Positions 26,077 to 34,433 are shown, counted from the stretch's first letter. The stretch is 42,752 bases of DNA from an uncultured Flavihumibacter sp. (GCA_946482545.1 CAMLRX010000029.1:1-42752), one strand, 5' to 3'. Translations and numbers: made by a program. Notes: generated by a model not told the origin, from the sequence alone.

Positions 26077-27999
26077 TTACTTTTCAGTCACTTCAATAAT
26101 TTCCATTTCCGTTCTCCGGTTGCGCGCCCTTCCTGCTTCCGTATCGTTTTCCGCGATAGGCTCGGTGTCCCCAAATCCTTTGTAGCTGAGCCTTTCCTTC
26201 GCTACGAACTGATCAGTAAGGTAGAGGTAGATCACCCTTGCGCGGTTCTCTGAAAGTTTTTGGTTGTCGGCTTTGTTGCCTGTATTGTCCGTATGCCCGT
26301 TGATCCTGATCTTCATACCCGGGTTCTCCTTCAGCAATGCCACAAGTTTGTTCAGTTCCACTCTTGATTCAGGCTTTAATTCATATTTGTTCACATCAAA
26401 AAAGATGTTGTTGAGCACCAGTTTTGCATTCTTTTCAAACGGCTGAAGCGGGATGTTTCTGGTGTAAGCGCTATCAGGATTATTTCCGCTAACGGCAAAA
26501 TTTTCAGAATAAAACAGGTAACCTTTTCTGTTCACGGAAAACGCGAAGTTCTTGCCAACGGGCAATGTGGAAAGGTAGTTGCCTTCTTCATCAGTCTGTA
26601 ACCTGGATACCACGCGGCCCGAAGCCAGATCGGTCAGTTCAACCATTGAAGGCAACCCGGTACTTGTTTTCACATCAAACACCTGGCCTTTGATCCAGGT
26701 GGTGGCCGCTGGTCTTATGTTTTCACGCAATTGAAAAGAGTAGAGGTCCAGCGCACCGTAACTGTCGCTCCGGTCGCTCGCGTAATAAGCTGTTTTTCCA
26801 TCGGAGGCAATAAAAAGGCTTCCTTCGTTCTCAATCGTATTGATGGGATAACCGAGGTTTTCCGGCGCTCCCCAGCTTCCGTCCGGCTTTCTCCTGGAGA
26901 GGAAAAGATCATCACCGCCGTATCCCTGGTGGCCGTTCGACATAAAATACATGGTCTCGTTATCTGCATGTAAAAACGGACAACTTTCATCCCCAATGGT
27001 GTTAATGCCGGGACCCAGATTTTCCGGTTCGCTCCATTGCCCGTTGGGCATGCGTTTGCTAACATAGATATCACTTCCACCAAACCCATCGGGTCTTCTG
27101 GAGGCAAAATAAAGTAATGTCTTATCAGGGGAAAGGCAGGGTTGTGATTCCCAGAATTCCGTATTGATGTTCCTGCCCATATTCATAGGTTCACTCCAGC
27201 CTGTTTTGGTTCTGATGGAGTAATACAGGTCGCAACTGCCGAATCCAATTTCAAAATTGCAACCCGTAAAAACGAGCATCTGGCCATCCTGTGATATGTT
27301 CTGTGCGCCTTCATTGAGGTTGGTATTGATGGCCCCGGTTAGACCTTTTGCAGGTCCCCACTTGTTTTCAAGCAATTCGCTTTCGTAAAAATCTTCATTG
27401 TAATTGTTGATTCTACGCGTGAATACAAGTTGTTTGCGGTCAACCGTGAGGGACGGAAAATACTCCGCATCTTTTGAGTTGATGCCCGCGCCCATGTTCA
27501 CAGGAGAGAACAGGTACTGCTCGCCCGGGTGTTTTTCCTGATAGGCAATAGCGAAACTGTAATTCTTTTTACGGTACTCCCCGGCTTTCCTGGACGTTTC
27601 ATTCAGGTTTGAAATGGTGAGGAATTCATCCACCGCCTTCAGCGCTTTTTCAAAATCTCCTTTGCCCGCCAGATTGATGGAATAGGGGAGATTGTATTCC
27701 ATAAAATAAGCGGCATCCAGCGACCGGGCCTTTTCATAAGCAGCTACAGCCTTTTCATATTGTTTGAATTCTCCATGAATACCGGCAAGCGACAGGTGTG
27801 CATCCACGTATTTAGGGTCAATGCGCAGGGCATTTTCAAGATGCTTCATCGCTTCTGCCAATCCTTCTTCCGAAGCCTTGTTCATGGCAAGTTCATATTG
27901 CTGAACAGCTTTCTTATTGACTTTTTCAGGATTATACTGCGCCAGTGTGGAATGATGGACCAGTAAAATAAAAAGTGCGGCACCCAGGATATTTTTCAT
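26077..27999 (-). CDS. OmpA-family protein with TPR, PD40 propeller and regulatory-like domain (PorE-like)
   Basis: A 640-residue exported protein. A signal peptide is followed by Q21 (STLAQ cut). TPR-like repeats cover about 25-150, WD40/PD40 beta-propeller repeats about 170-410 (repeated YFASRRPDGFGGSDIY-type motifs), a carboxypeptidase-regulatory-like domain about 420-510, and an OmpA C-terminal domain from about 525 with the peptidoglycan-binding residues in NGHTDNTG and RARNRRTEM. This order equals that of PorE, a T9SS component that ties the machine to the peptidoglycan. Bacteroidota also have several paralogues with the same order, so T9SS function is inference. There is no lipobox cysteine after the signal peptide. 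Confidence 0.85.
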   Translation of the reverse strand: MKNILGAALFILLVHHSTLAQYNPEKVNKKAVQQYELAMNKASEEGLAEAMKHLENALRIDPKYVDAHLSLAGIHGEFKQYEKAVAAYEKARSLDAAYFMEYNLPYSINLAGKGDFEKALKAVDEFLTISNLNETSRKAGEYRKKNYSFAIAYQEKHPGEQYLFSPVNMGAGINSKDAEYFPSLTVDRKQLVFTRRINNYNEDFYESELLENKWGPAKGLTGAINTNLNEGAQNISQDGQMLVFTGCNFEIGFGSCDLYYSIRTKTGWSEPMNMGRNINTEFWESQPCLSPDKTLLYFASRRPDGFGGSDIYVSKRMPNGQWSEPENLGPGINTIGDESCPFLHADNETMYFMSNGHQGYGGDDLFLSRRKPDGSWGAPENLGYPINTIENEGSLFIASDGKTAYYASDRSDSYGALDLYSFQLRENIRPAATTWIKGQVFDVKTSTGLPSMVELTDLASGRVVSRLQTDEEGNYLSTLPVGKNFAFSVNRKGYLFYSENFAVSGNNPDSAYTRNIPLQPFEKNAKLVLNNIFFDVNKYELKPESRVELNKLVALLKENPGMKIRINGHTDNTGNKADNQKLSENRARVIYLYLTDQFVAKERLSYKGFGDTEPIAENDTEAGRARNRRTEMEIIEVTEK

Positions 28000-28099
28000 C
28001 AGCTTTTTTTAGAATGAACAGCTTTAACGCAATGATCTACTAACGAAGCTATTCAAAAAATATTCCGGAAACGCTGGAAAAATAGCGGCACTTTAACGG

Positions 28100-28723
28100 T
28101 TAGGGGACATTAATGTATTTATGAGTCTGCAAAGAAAGCCCCCATTTGGGATGTGCCTTAATGTAATCGACGATAAGCGGGGTCATTTTTTCTGCTTTAT
28201 CCCATTCGGGCTGAAGATAAAGTTTGCAGGATGGGTTCATTTTTTCCGCCCAGTGTTCAGCCCATTCAAAATCGGATTTATTGAACACCACCACTTTCAG
28301 TTCATGGGCGATAGGTAGAATCTCATCCACCGGAGGTTTGAATTTTTTCGGCGAGAAACAGATCCAGTCCCATTTTCCGGACACCGGGCTGGAGCCGGAG
28401 GTTTCGATATTGGTTTGAAAACCGGCTTTATGCAAGGCTTCCGTCAGTTCGTTCAGCGGGTGCATGAGCGGTTCTCCACCGGTAACCACGGCAAGCCGAC
28501 CGGGAAATTTTGCTGCTTCGGCCACTATTTCGCTGATGGCGACCTGTGGGTGTTTAGAGGCGTCCCAACTTTCCTTCACATCGCACCAAACGCAGCCAAC
28601 ATCGCAACCGCCGAGGCGGATGAAATAGGCGGCCTTCCCCTGGTGATACCCTTCACCCTGTAAGGTGTAAAAGGCTTCCATGAGGGGAAGTTGCGTGGTA
28701 ATATGGGAAGTGGTTGTTGTCAT
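28100..28723 (-). CDS. queE: 7-carboxy-7-deazaguanine synthase (QueE)
   Basis: A radical-SAM enzyme that makes 7-carboxy-7-deazaguanine from 6-carboxy-tetrahydropterin, on the route to queuosine in tRNA. The 207-residue protein has the cluster cysteines Cys40, Cys44 and Cys47 (GGCDVGCVWCD, CX3CX2C), preceded by the YTLQGEGYHQGKAAYFIRLGG segment with the QueE QGEG motif, then TGGEPLMHP. The start codon directly abuts the folD stop (no gap), so it is cotranscribed with folD. The QueD substrate supplier is probably one of the two PTPS-family proteins at 1615-2572. Confidence 0.95.
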   Translation of the reverse strand: MTTTTSHITTQLPLMEAFYTLQGEGYHQGKAAYFIRLGGCDVGCVWCDVKESWDASKHPQVAISEIVAEAAKFPGRLAVVTGGEPLMHPLNELTEALHKAGFQTNIETSGSSPVSGKWDWICFSPKKFKPPVDEILPIAHELKVVVFNKSDFEWAEHWAEKMNPSCKLYLQPEWDKAEKMTPLIVDYIKAHPKWGLSLQTHKYINVP

Positions 28724-29617
28724 TTAGTCTTCTTCTTCCGCTTCGTTTTTCGCGATGCAGGCATTGTAAGTATTGCGCATCAGGGCTGCGATGGTCATCA
28801 GGCCAACACCGCCGGGAACGGGCGTAATGTAAGCTGCTTTGGGGGCTACTTCAGTAAAAGCTACGTCTCCGGCTATGCGGAAACCAGTTTTTTTAGAAGC
28901 ATCGGCTACGCGGGTAATACCTACGTCAATAATGATGGCGCCATCTTTCACCATATCTGCGGTCAGGAATTCAGGTTTACCGAGCGCTGCAACGATGATA
29001 TCCGCGTTCCGGCAAAGCTCCGCGAGGTTCTTCGTATGCGAATGTGTGATGGTAACCGTGCAGTTGCCCTGCGGGTGGTTGCTGCTAAGGAGTACGCTCA
29101 TGGGGCGGCCAACGATGTTGCTGCGGCCAATCACCACTGCGTGTTTGCCTTTGGTATCTATATTATAATGTTCCAGCATCAGCATGATGCCGTAAGGGGT
29201 AGCGGGAAGAAAGGTGGGCAGGCCCTGCATCATTTTGCCCGCGCTTTCCGGGTGGAAACCATCCACATCTTTGGAAGGATGGATGGTGTTGATCACCTTT
29301 TCGTCGGAAATATGAGCGGGGAGGGGAAGTTGAACGAGAATGCCGTCCACATCTTTGTCTTCGTTGAGTTCCCTGATTTTGTCGAGCAGGATGAATTCGT
29401 TCACGTTTTCCTCGAAGCGGATAAGGGTCGATTTGAAGCCGAGTTCTGCACAGTTTTTCACTTTGCTGGCCACGTATGTTTCACTGGCGCCGTTGCTTCC
29501 CACCAGGATTGCGGCCAGGTGCGGCGTCTTTTTGCCCTGTGTCACCAACTGAGCCACTTTGATCTTCAGGTCTTCCTTTATTGCCTGTGAGGCAACTTTT
29601 CCGTCGAGTAATTGCAT
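28724..29617 (-). CDS. folD: bifunctional methylenetetrahydrofolate dehydrogenase/cyclohydrolase (FolD)
   Basis: FolD interconverts 5,10-methylene-THF, methenyl-THF and 10-formyl-THF. The 297-residue protein starts [11 protein letters not shown], the usual FolD N-terminus. It has the conserved [13 protein letters not shown] (containing the catalytic Lys), the QLPLP segment, the NADP site [11 protein letters not shown] and the signature [10 protein letters not shown]. Its promoter box ends 4 nt before the ATG. The acidic tail (EAEEED) is within the usual variation. It is followed without a gap by queE. Confidence 0.96.
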   Translation of the reverse strand: MQLLDGKVASQAIKEDLKIKVAQLVTQGKKTPHLAAILVGSNGASETYVASKVKNCAELGFKSTLIRFEENVNEFILLDKIRELNEDKDVDGILVQLPLPAHISDEKVINTIHPSKDVDGFHPESAGKMMQGLPTFLPATPYGIMLMLEHYNIDTKGKHAVVIGRSNIVGRPMSVLLSSNHPQGNCTVTITHSHTKNLAELCRNADIIVAALGKPEFLTADMVKDGAIIIDVGITRVADASKKTGFRIAGDVAFTEVAPKAAYITPVPGGVGLMTIAALMRNTYNACIAKNEAEEED

Positions 29618-29621
29618 GGCG

Positions 29622-29629
29622 CAAAGTTA
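29622..29629 (-). promoter_or_regulatory. -7 box (TAACTTTG) 4 nt before the folD start
   Basis: An exact TAnnTTTG match on the minus strand, with CGCC between it and the conserved folD ATG. The likely transcript starts at or beside the start codon. No good TTTG -33 element is present at the usual distance. Confidence 0.55.
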
Positions 29630-29700
29630 GGTGTTTAAACCCTTGAAAGAAAAGAAAAAAACGGTTGTGGCGGCAGGAGATGCGGTCTAACTTGCCCTGG

Positions 29701-29722
29701 TCCGGAAGAAACCGGTTCCGGA
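29701..29722. repeat. inverted repeat in the folD / 29787 divergent gap
   Basis: TCCGGAA (29701-29707) and TTCCGGA (29716-29722) are perfect 7-bp arms with an 8-nt spacer, in a 169-bp divergent intergenic region. The arrangement suits a dimeric regulator, but nothing else supports it. The rest of 29618-29786 shows no clear plus-strand promoter. Confidence 0.35.
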
Positions 29723-29786
29723 TGAAAGCAGGTTCAGGGAAGATGGCTTGCGGGTAAATTATTGGTGAAACTGAAAAAATGGAGGG

Positions 29787-30590
29787 ATGAAAAAGTGTTA
29801 TATGCTTTGGTGCTGTTGGTGGTGTTGCTTCGTGGTGGAGGGGCAGTCTGTGCGGGTGCAACCGGCGTACTTTGATCCGCCGCAGGGGTTGAGGTTGCCG
29901 GTGTTTGATGTGCGCCAGCTTTTGTTTGAACCCGGGCTTGCCATGCCGGAAAATGGTTGGGCAGGATCACTGGTGCATCATGTTCCGGGGATGGGCGCGG
30001 GCATTCATTTCAGTCAACTGGCCGTATGCTTTAATGCCGGAGAAGAAATATTCTTCGGAGGTATTTATACCGGGGGAACGGATGAGTTGAAACGGACTGA
30101 TTTTTTATTGGGGGCTTCAAAGAATCTGGGAGTGGGCTGGCGGGCAGGCATAACGGCAGGTATGGGCATGCTGCGGGCGATGGGCATGGAAGGTGCGGGA
30201 TGGCCGCAGTACAGTATAGGCTTGAGCCGGAAGATTAACTCTGCCTGGCTATTGAGCGCCACCCTGGAAAACCCATGGCCAGCTCCAGGTGAGTGGCGCC
30301 CTCCATTGCTGCTCAGAACAGGATTGCTTTTTGCTCCCGGGAAGTATTTTAACGTCAAATGTCTGTTGATTACGGAAGAAGATCAGGCTACCGCGGCTTT
30401 CCTGGGCCTTCAGGTGATGCCTGCTGAAAAGGTTTGGGCGAAAGCGGGATGGCTTACCGGAAGCCAGGTTTTCTTTGCAGGGTTTGGGTTGCACTATCGG
30501 AATTGTGCGATAGAAGCAGGTGGAAGACTTCATTTTCCAATGGGTTTTTCGTCATCACTGGCACTTCACATTAACCGCAAGAAGCCATGA
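29787..30590 (+). CDS. predicted exported beta-rich envelope protein, partner of the HhH protein
   Basis: A 267-residue protein I do not recognise. The N-terminus is an unusual signal peptide with five Cys and three Trp in 14 residues (C4, W8, C9, C10, W11, W12, C13, C14), cut probably after VVEGQS. None of the cysteines sits in a proper lipobox. The rest alternates aromatic and small residues with Gly turns, like a small outer-membrane beta-barrel (from GAGIHFSQLAVCFN to FSSSLALHI). GGAGGG directly abuts the ATG region (GGAGGG at 29781-29786). Its stop overlaps the start of the next gene as ATGA, so the two proteins are translationally coupled and likely work together. Confidence 0.7.
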   Translation: MKKCYMLWCCWWCCFVVEGQSVRVQPAYFDPPQGLRLPVFDVRQLLFEPGLAMPENGWAGSLVHHVPGMGAGIHFSQLAVCFNAGEEIFFGGIYTGGTDELKRTDFLLGASKNLGVGWRAGITAGMGMLRAMGMEGAGWPQYSIGLSRKINSAWLLSATLENPWPAPGEWRPPLLLRTGLLFAPGKYFNVKCLLITEEDQATAAFLGLQVMPAEKVWAKAGWLTGSQVFFAGFGLHYRNCAIEAGGRLHFPMGFSSSLALHINRKKP

Positions 30591-32614
30591 AAAAAGTTTA
30601 TTGGGTGGTGTGGTGTTGCCTGTTTTCTTTTCAATGCCCGGCGCAGGAAGCCGAGCTGGAGTTAGAACAGTTGTTGGAGGAAGCAGCCATGAACAGTGGC
30701 GAGGAAGAAGTGGAGTTCGACTGGCAGGAGCAATTGCTGGAACTTGAAAGGCGGGGCATCAACCTGAACAGGGCCGAACGAGAAGAAATAGCGCTGATTC
30801 CCTGGCTCTCTGATTGGCTGATTGCTCAGTTGCTGACATATAGAAACTTATTTGGTCCAATCCTCGGCATCTATGAATTGCAGGCGATACCGGGATGGGA
30901 TGTAGACTTAATCAGGAAACTCAAACCTTACCTGAAGTGGGGGCAGGAAGGGGAGGTGCCCTGGAAATTGAGGTGGAAGAAGGGGGAGAGGCGGTTGTCG
31001 ATGGCGGCTGGCCGTGTGGTGCAACGTGCCAGGGGATTTCTTCCGGAAGAAGGCAATCCGCCTGTTTACGCCGGTGCTTCTGAGAAATGGCAGGTAAGGT
31101 ACAGGTATCAATACCGACGATCATTGCAATGGGGTGTTACGCTGGAAAAGGATCCCGGCGAAATGTTCATACGTCATGGCAAGTTAAACGGATTCATGTC
31201 TGCACATCTCCAGTTGACGAATTGGAAGGGCATCTCGCAACTGAACCTGGGGGATTTCTCCGTAAACATGGGGCAGGGGATGATCCAGTGGCAGGGCATG
31301 GGCGCGGGGCCGGGTGGGAACGCAACTGGAATATTCAGGCAGGCGCAGCCGGTAAAAGCGCACACGTCAGCCGGAGAACTGCAATTTTACAGAGGAGCAG
31401 CCATTATTTATAAGACCGGCCATCTTTCATTTACCGGTTACAGCGGATTACGAAGGCTGGGCGCGGCAATTGAAGTGTTGGATACTGGCTCAACAGAGGC
31501 CACAACACTGAACCTGGCCGGAACCTTCAGAACAGCAACGGAGATGGATAGAAAAGGGAAACTCGGATTATGGGCAATGGGAGGAGTAATGCAATGGGAA
31601 CATAAAAAACTAAAGCTGGCATTGAACTGGGCCGGATGGCACTGGCAATATGCATTGAAGAATGGCACTGAGCCTTACCAGGTGTTGAGGAAAAATACGA
31701 AGCGCCAACAGGGATTATCCATATACGCGTCGTATGTGGGCAAGGTCGCGTATCTGTTTGGGGAGTGCGCGGCAGATGTGCGCGGAAAGCCCGCTTTCAC
31801 TGGCGGTTTGCTGATGACGCCATACCGGAATATTGAAACGGCGGTTGCATTGCGGGCAATCTCACCGGGATATAATGTTTGGAACGGAAGTATATTCGGC
31901 GCCTCATCCAGGCCTTCCAATGAATATGGAATATATACAGGATTGAAATACATATCGCCTTTCAGAATGGTGTTGGATGTATGGGGAGATGTGTATTGCC
32001 ATCCGTGGTTGAAATACCGTGTCAGTGCTCCCGGTATGGGTTCCGCTTTCAGAATACAGGTCACTGGTAAGCCCGACAGGAATACTGAATGGCGGGTAGC
32101 TTACAGGTTTTCATCCGCCAGCCTGAACAGCGGAAGGATGGACGTACTAATAGAAACGCCGGAAGAAAGAAAGGTCAACGGGTTAAAACTGTACTGGTCG
32201 GTGGTCCAGGATCGTGTGTGGCAGTACAGAACCAGGTTTGAGTACGTGAACTGGAAGGATAGCGGTAACAATTTTGAAACCGGCAGCCTGTGGCTGGCTG
32301 AAACAAGATGGACACCAACCGGGAAATCGTACCATTTTGATGGAAGAATACAATATTTTCAAACGGGGAGTTACAATACCCGGCTGTACGCGCTTGAAAA
32401 AGACATCCCTTTCCAGCAGGGCGTTCCCGCTTTTTATGGAAAGGGATGGAGGTATTACCTGATGATAACTTATAAATACAGAAAGTCGTTTCAATGTTGG
32501 CTCCGCGTGGCTCATACAGGTAAGGCGGATGTAACGGAAACGGGTTCAGGATACAATACAATTCAGGGAAAAGGCAGAACGGAACTTTCCGTACAATGGC
32601 AGATTTTGTTCTGA
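30587..32614 (+). CDS. helix-hairpin-helix (ComEA-like) protein with predicted outer-membrane beta-barrel
   Basis: A 675-residue exported protein. Signal peptide residues 1-20 (ends CPAQ, again Cys-rich), then an acidic coiled linker (21-55). A ComEA-type double helix-hairpin-helix covers about 57-116 (INLNRAEREEIALIP, then YELQAIPGW and KLKPYL). The remaining 560 residues are beta-rich with a C-terminal Phe, as in outer-membrane barrels. In DNA-binding HhH domains the hairpins read like PGIGP. Here they are PWLSD and PGWDV, so backbone-contact glycines are mostly missing and DNA binding is doubtful. Proteins of this plan occur in Bacteroidota, but I know of no assigned function. The ATGA overlap with the previous gene points to a shared complex. 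Confidence 0.75.
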   Translation: MKKVYWVVWCCLFSFQCPAQEAELELEQLLEEAAMNSGEEEVEFDWQEQLLELERRGINLNRAEREEIALIPWLSDWLIAQLLTYRNLFGPILGIYELQAIPGWDVDLIRKLKPYLKWGQEGEVPWKLRWKKGERRLSMAAGRVVQRARGFLPEEGNPPVYAGASEKWQVRYRYQYRRSLQWGVTLEKDPGEMFIRHGKLNGFMSAHLQLTNWKGISQLNLGDFSVNMGQGMIQWQGMGAGPGGNATGIFRQAQPVKAHTSAGELQFYRGAAIIYKTGHLSFTGYSGLRRLGAAIEVLDTGSTEATTLNLAGTFRTATEMDRKGKLGLWAMGGVMQWEHKKLKLALNWAGWHWQYALKNGTEPYQVLRKNTKRQQGLSIYASYVGKVAYLFGECAADVRGKPAFTGGLLMTPYRNIETAVALRAISPGYNVWNGSIFGASSRPSNEYGIYTGLKYISPFRMVLDVWGDVYCHPWLKYRVSAPGMGSAFRIQVTGKPDRNTEWRVAYRFSSASLNSGRMDVLIETPEERKVNGLKLYWSVVQDRVWQYRTRFEYVNWKDSGNNFETGSLWLAETRWTPTGKSYHFDGRIQYFQTGSYNTRLYALEKDIPFQQGVPAFYGKGWRYYLMITYKYRKSFQCWLRVAHTGKADVTETGSGYNTIQGKGRTELSVQWQILF

Positions 32615-32660
32615 TATATCCAGGTACTTTAAATACATTTACAACCAATTTTTACGCATT

Positions 32661-32978
32661 ATGACACAACAAAATAACCAGGAAAATCAGATCAATATTG
32701 AAATATCAGAGGAGATGGCGGAAGGTGTGTACGTTAACCTCGCTGTAATCACACATTCCCATGCGGAATTTGTAGTGGATTTTGTGAATGTGATGCCCGG
32801 AACACCGAAGAGCAAAGTGAAATCAAGGATCATCCTCACGCCGCAACATGCCAAGCGGTTAATGAAAGCGCTGACCGATAATATTAAGCGTTTCGAAAGT
32901 GTGAACGGTCCCATCCAGGACCTCGAAGAAGTACAGATGCCGATTAATTTTGGTGGTGGGCCTTTTCCGGAGGCCTGA
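32661..32978 (+). CDS. DUF3467 domain-containing protein
   Basis: A 105-residue soluble protein. The pattern ISEEMAEGVYVNLAVITHSHAEFVVDFVNVMPG followed by AKVKSRIILTPQHAKRLMKALTDNIKRFE-like sequence is that of the DUF3467 family, a small conserved protein of Bacteroidota and others whose function is unknown. The acidic N-terminus (Asn/Gln-rich) and the hydrophobic middle strand pairs suggest a small beta-alpha fold. It is preceded by a 46-bp AT-rich gap with TACATTTA, a poor match to the -7 box. The following 300 bp has no gene. Confidence 0.85.
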   Translation: MTQQNNQENQINIEISEEMAEGVYVNLAVITHSHAEFVVDFVNVMPGTPKSKVKSRIILTPQHAKRLMKALTDNIKRFESVNGPIQDLEEVQMPINFGGGPFPEA

Positions 32979-33279
32979 TTGATTTCAGAAGCTATAAAGT
33001 TATGTACTTCAGTGTAAGGTTTTAGCTTCAGAATGTTTGTCACTCTTCTGAATGCTTAGCACTCTTACCGAAGAGAGCAAAAAGAATACATGAAGTTTCG
33101 ATATAGGTTCCTGTCCTTTCTTAACTTATGGGACTCTAACCTATAGTTATCGAATTATGTTGTTACACGAACTATGTTGTTGTACAAACGCTGGCGAAGG
33201 TATTCCGGCAATTAAGCGGTGAACCCACAATCTAGGAAGCATAGCGTTCTTTCACCTTAATTGTGATATGCCTATTATG
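32979..33279. repeat. 301-bp gene-less gap with two sets of tandem direct repeats and several inverted repeats
   Basis: No gene seen. Contents: GAAGCTA/TAGCTTC inverted repeat (32988-32994, 33023-33029). Direct repeats GAATG-N5-CACTCTT at 33031-33047 and 33050-33066 (14 of 17 equal). TATAGGTT/AACCTATA arms at 33102-33109 and 33138-33145. Direct repeats CGAAYTATGTTGTT at 33151-33167 and 33168-33186. The radC-proximal stem-loop is listed separately. The region is AT-richer than its neighbours. It could be a non-coding RNA, a regulatory array or a decayed element. Confidence 0.45.
33210..33262 (-). terminator. stem-loop downstream of radC
   Basis: AATTAAG-CG-GTGAA (33210-33223) pairs with TTCACCTTAATT (33251-33262) as a 12-bp stem with a 2-nt bulge, 17 nt beyond the radC stop on the minus strand. 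There is no clean T-run. CACAAT (33226-33231) and ATTGTG (33260-33265) offer an alternative pairing. Confidence 0.4.
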
Positions 33280-34002
33280 TTATAGCGCCCCATGCTCCAC
33301 GAAACTGTAATACCCCCGTTCGCTCACGATGATATGATCAATAAGTCTTATGTCGTGGTAACTCGCCGCTTCCCTGATCCTGAAAGTGAGTTCTTTATCC
33401 GCCCCGCTTGGGCGTAGGCTTCCTGATGGGTGATTATGGTACAGAATCATGGCCACGGCATCTGCTTCCAGTGCTTTCCGGAGGATGATCCTCGTATCTG
33501 CCACAGTAGACGCGATGCCGCCCAGGCTGATGATTTCGAAGCCTTTCACCCTGTTCGCCTGGTTCAGGTAGATCACGCCAAACACCTCGTGTTGCTTGTC
33601 CTTTAACTGGGCCCTGAGGTATTTCACCACACCCATACTCGCGTTCAGCATAGGCAGGTCTACCGGGGGAGAAGCTTCCTTCCTGCGGCTGAACTCCAGC
33701 GCTGCCAGTATCATGGCCGCTTTGGCTTTCCCTACACCCTTTATGCGCATCAGTTGGGAAACACTTTTTTTTGACAACTGCGCCAGTTCTCTATTGCTGG
33801 TGTCTAATATCTCCCGCGATAATTCGATCGCTGATTTTTCTTTCGTTCCACACCTTAGCAAAACAGCCAGTAATTCGGAATCACTCAACGCCGAAGGGCC
33901 TTTGTTCACCAGCTTTTCACGGGGTTTGTCATCTTCCGCCCATTCACTGATAGGCTTCTTTTTTACCAATTCAGGTTCCTGTTCCACCACCTCCTCTTCC
34001 AT
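33280..34002 (-). CDS. radC: RadC family JAB/MPN-domain protein
   Basis: A 240-residue protein called RadC by tradition, with no proven DNA repair role. It has a UPF0758 N-terminal region including WAEDDKPREKL, a helix-hairpin-helix (about 84-105, IKGVGKAKAAMIL) and a C-terminal JAB1/MPN metalloprotease-like domain with the metal motif HNHPSGSLRPSGAD (189-202) and Glu in the preceding strand. Its 4-nt-spaced AAAGGAGG Shine-Dalgarno sequence is unusual here. The gene is complete and looks like the chromosomal core version, not a mobile-element copy. Confidence 0.94.
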   Translation of the reverse strand: MEEEVVEQEPELVKKKPISEWAEDDKPREKLVNKGPSALSDSELLAVLLRCGTKEKSAIELSREILDTSNRELAQLSKKSVSQLMRIKGVGKAKAAMILAALEFSRRKEASPPVDLPMLNASMGVVKYLRAQLKDKQHEVFGVIYLNQANRVKGFEIISLGGIASTVADTRIILRKALEADAVAMILYHNHPSGSLRPSGADKELTFRIREAASYHDIRLIDHIIVSERGYYSFVEHGAL

Positions 34003-34006
34003 ACAG

Positions 34007-34014
34007 CCTCCTTT
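34007..34014 (-). promoter_or_regulatory. strong Shine-Dalgarno sequence (AAAGGAGG) of radC
   Basis: AAAGGAGG lies 4 nt before the radC ATG. Most genes of this window have no such sequence, as expected for Bacteroidota. With the -7 box at 34019-34026, the mRNA would begin almost at this SD. Confidence 0.55.
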
Positions 34015-34018
34015 TTTT

Positions 34019-34051
34019 CAAAGGTATCTTTTCGGTCCGGGTTTGCCGGAC
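34019..34051 (-). promoter_or_regulatory. radC -7 box (TACCTTTG) with an inverted repeat in the spacer/-33 region
   Basis: TACCTTTG (34019-34026, minus) is an exact TAnnTTTG. GTCCGG (34035-34040) and CCGGAC (34046-34051) form 6-bp arms around a 5-nt loop just upstream, where a repressor would block the promoter. No TTG -33 element is seen. Confidence 0.5.
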
Positions 34052-34116
34052 AGTGTTTTCACCTATTCACAATTAAATGTTAAATACTGCATGCAAAAAC
34101 TAACGTGTTTTTACGC

Positions 34117-34146
34117 TTGTACCGGTATATGGGTATGTTATCTTTG
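34117..34146 (+). promoter_or_regulatory. promoter of the 75-residue gene (TTG-N19-TATCTTTG)
   Basis: TTG at 34117-34119 and TATCTTTG at 34139-34146 with a 19-nt spacer match the Bacteroidota promoter. The implied start near 34152 leaves about 36 nt of leader before the ATG at 34188. Confidence 0.65.
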
Positions 34147-34187
34147 AAATATCCAATATTTGTGAAACGAACCCAATATCCAAGACT

Positions 34188-34415
34188 ATGAACCGAAAAC
34201 CCCGTAGCCCGTTAGGCGCATTGCATCCCATCCTGTTTTGTGTGGGCATGTATGTTGTAGCACTGTTCTTTTCAGTATTCATCTGCTCTTCCGTATTTTA
34301 CGCCCTGAACCAGCCGGAAGAAACTGTTGAATCGGAACTCGCTAAAGCGAATATGAAGCAATTGCCCACGGTAGCAACCGCATCCACGGCAGTATTGGCT
34401 ACCGCCATGAAGTAA
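34188..34415 (+). CDS. small single-pass membrane protein, unknown function
   Basis: A 75-residue protein I do not recognise. A basic N-terminus (RKPRSP) is followed by one long hydrophobic segment (about residues 13-40, with two Cys-containing stretches FCVG and FICSSVF) and a polar tail rich in Ala and Thr (VATASTAVLATAMK). Topology is likely cytoplasmic N-terminus with a periplasmic tail, or an uncleaved signal anchor. It stands alone, with its own promoter upstream and a strong terminator downstream. The tight insulation argues that it is a real expressed gene. Confidence 0.65.
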   Translation: MNRKPRSPLGALHPILFCVGMYVVALFFSVFICSSVFYALNQPEETVESELAKANMKQLPTVATASTAVLATAMK

Positions 34416-34433
34416 GCCGGCCTAATTTTTTTG

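Noticed and set aside
28691..29590. 299-codon plus-strand open frame over folD
   Set aside because: Antisense shadow of the certain folD gene with His/Phe-rich composition and no motif.
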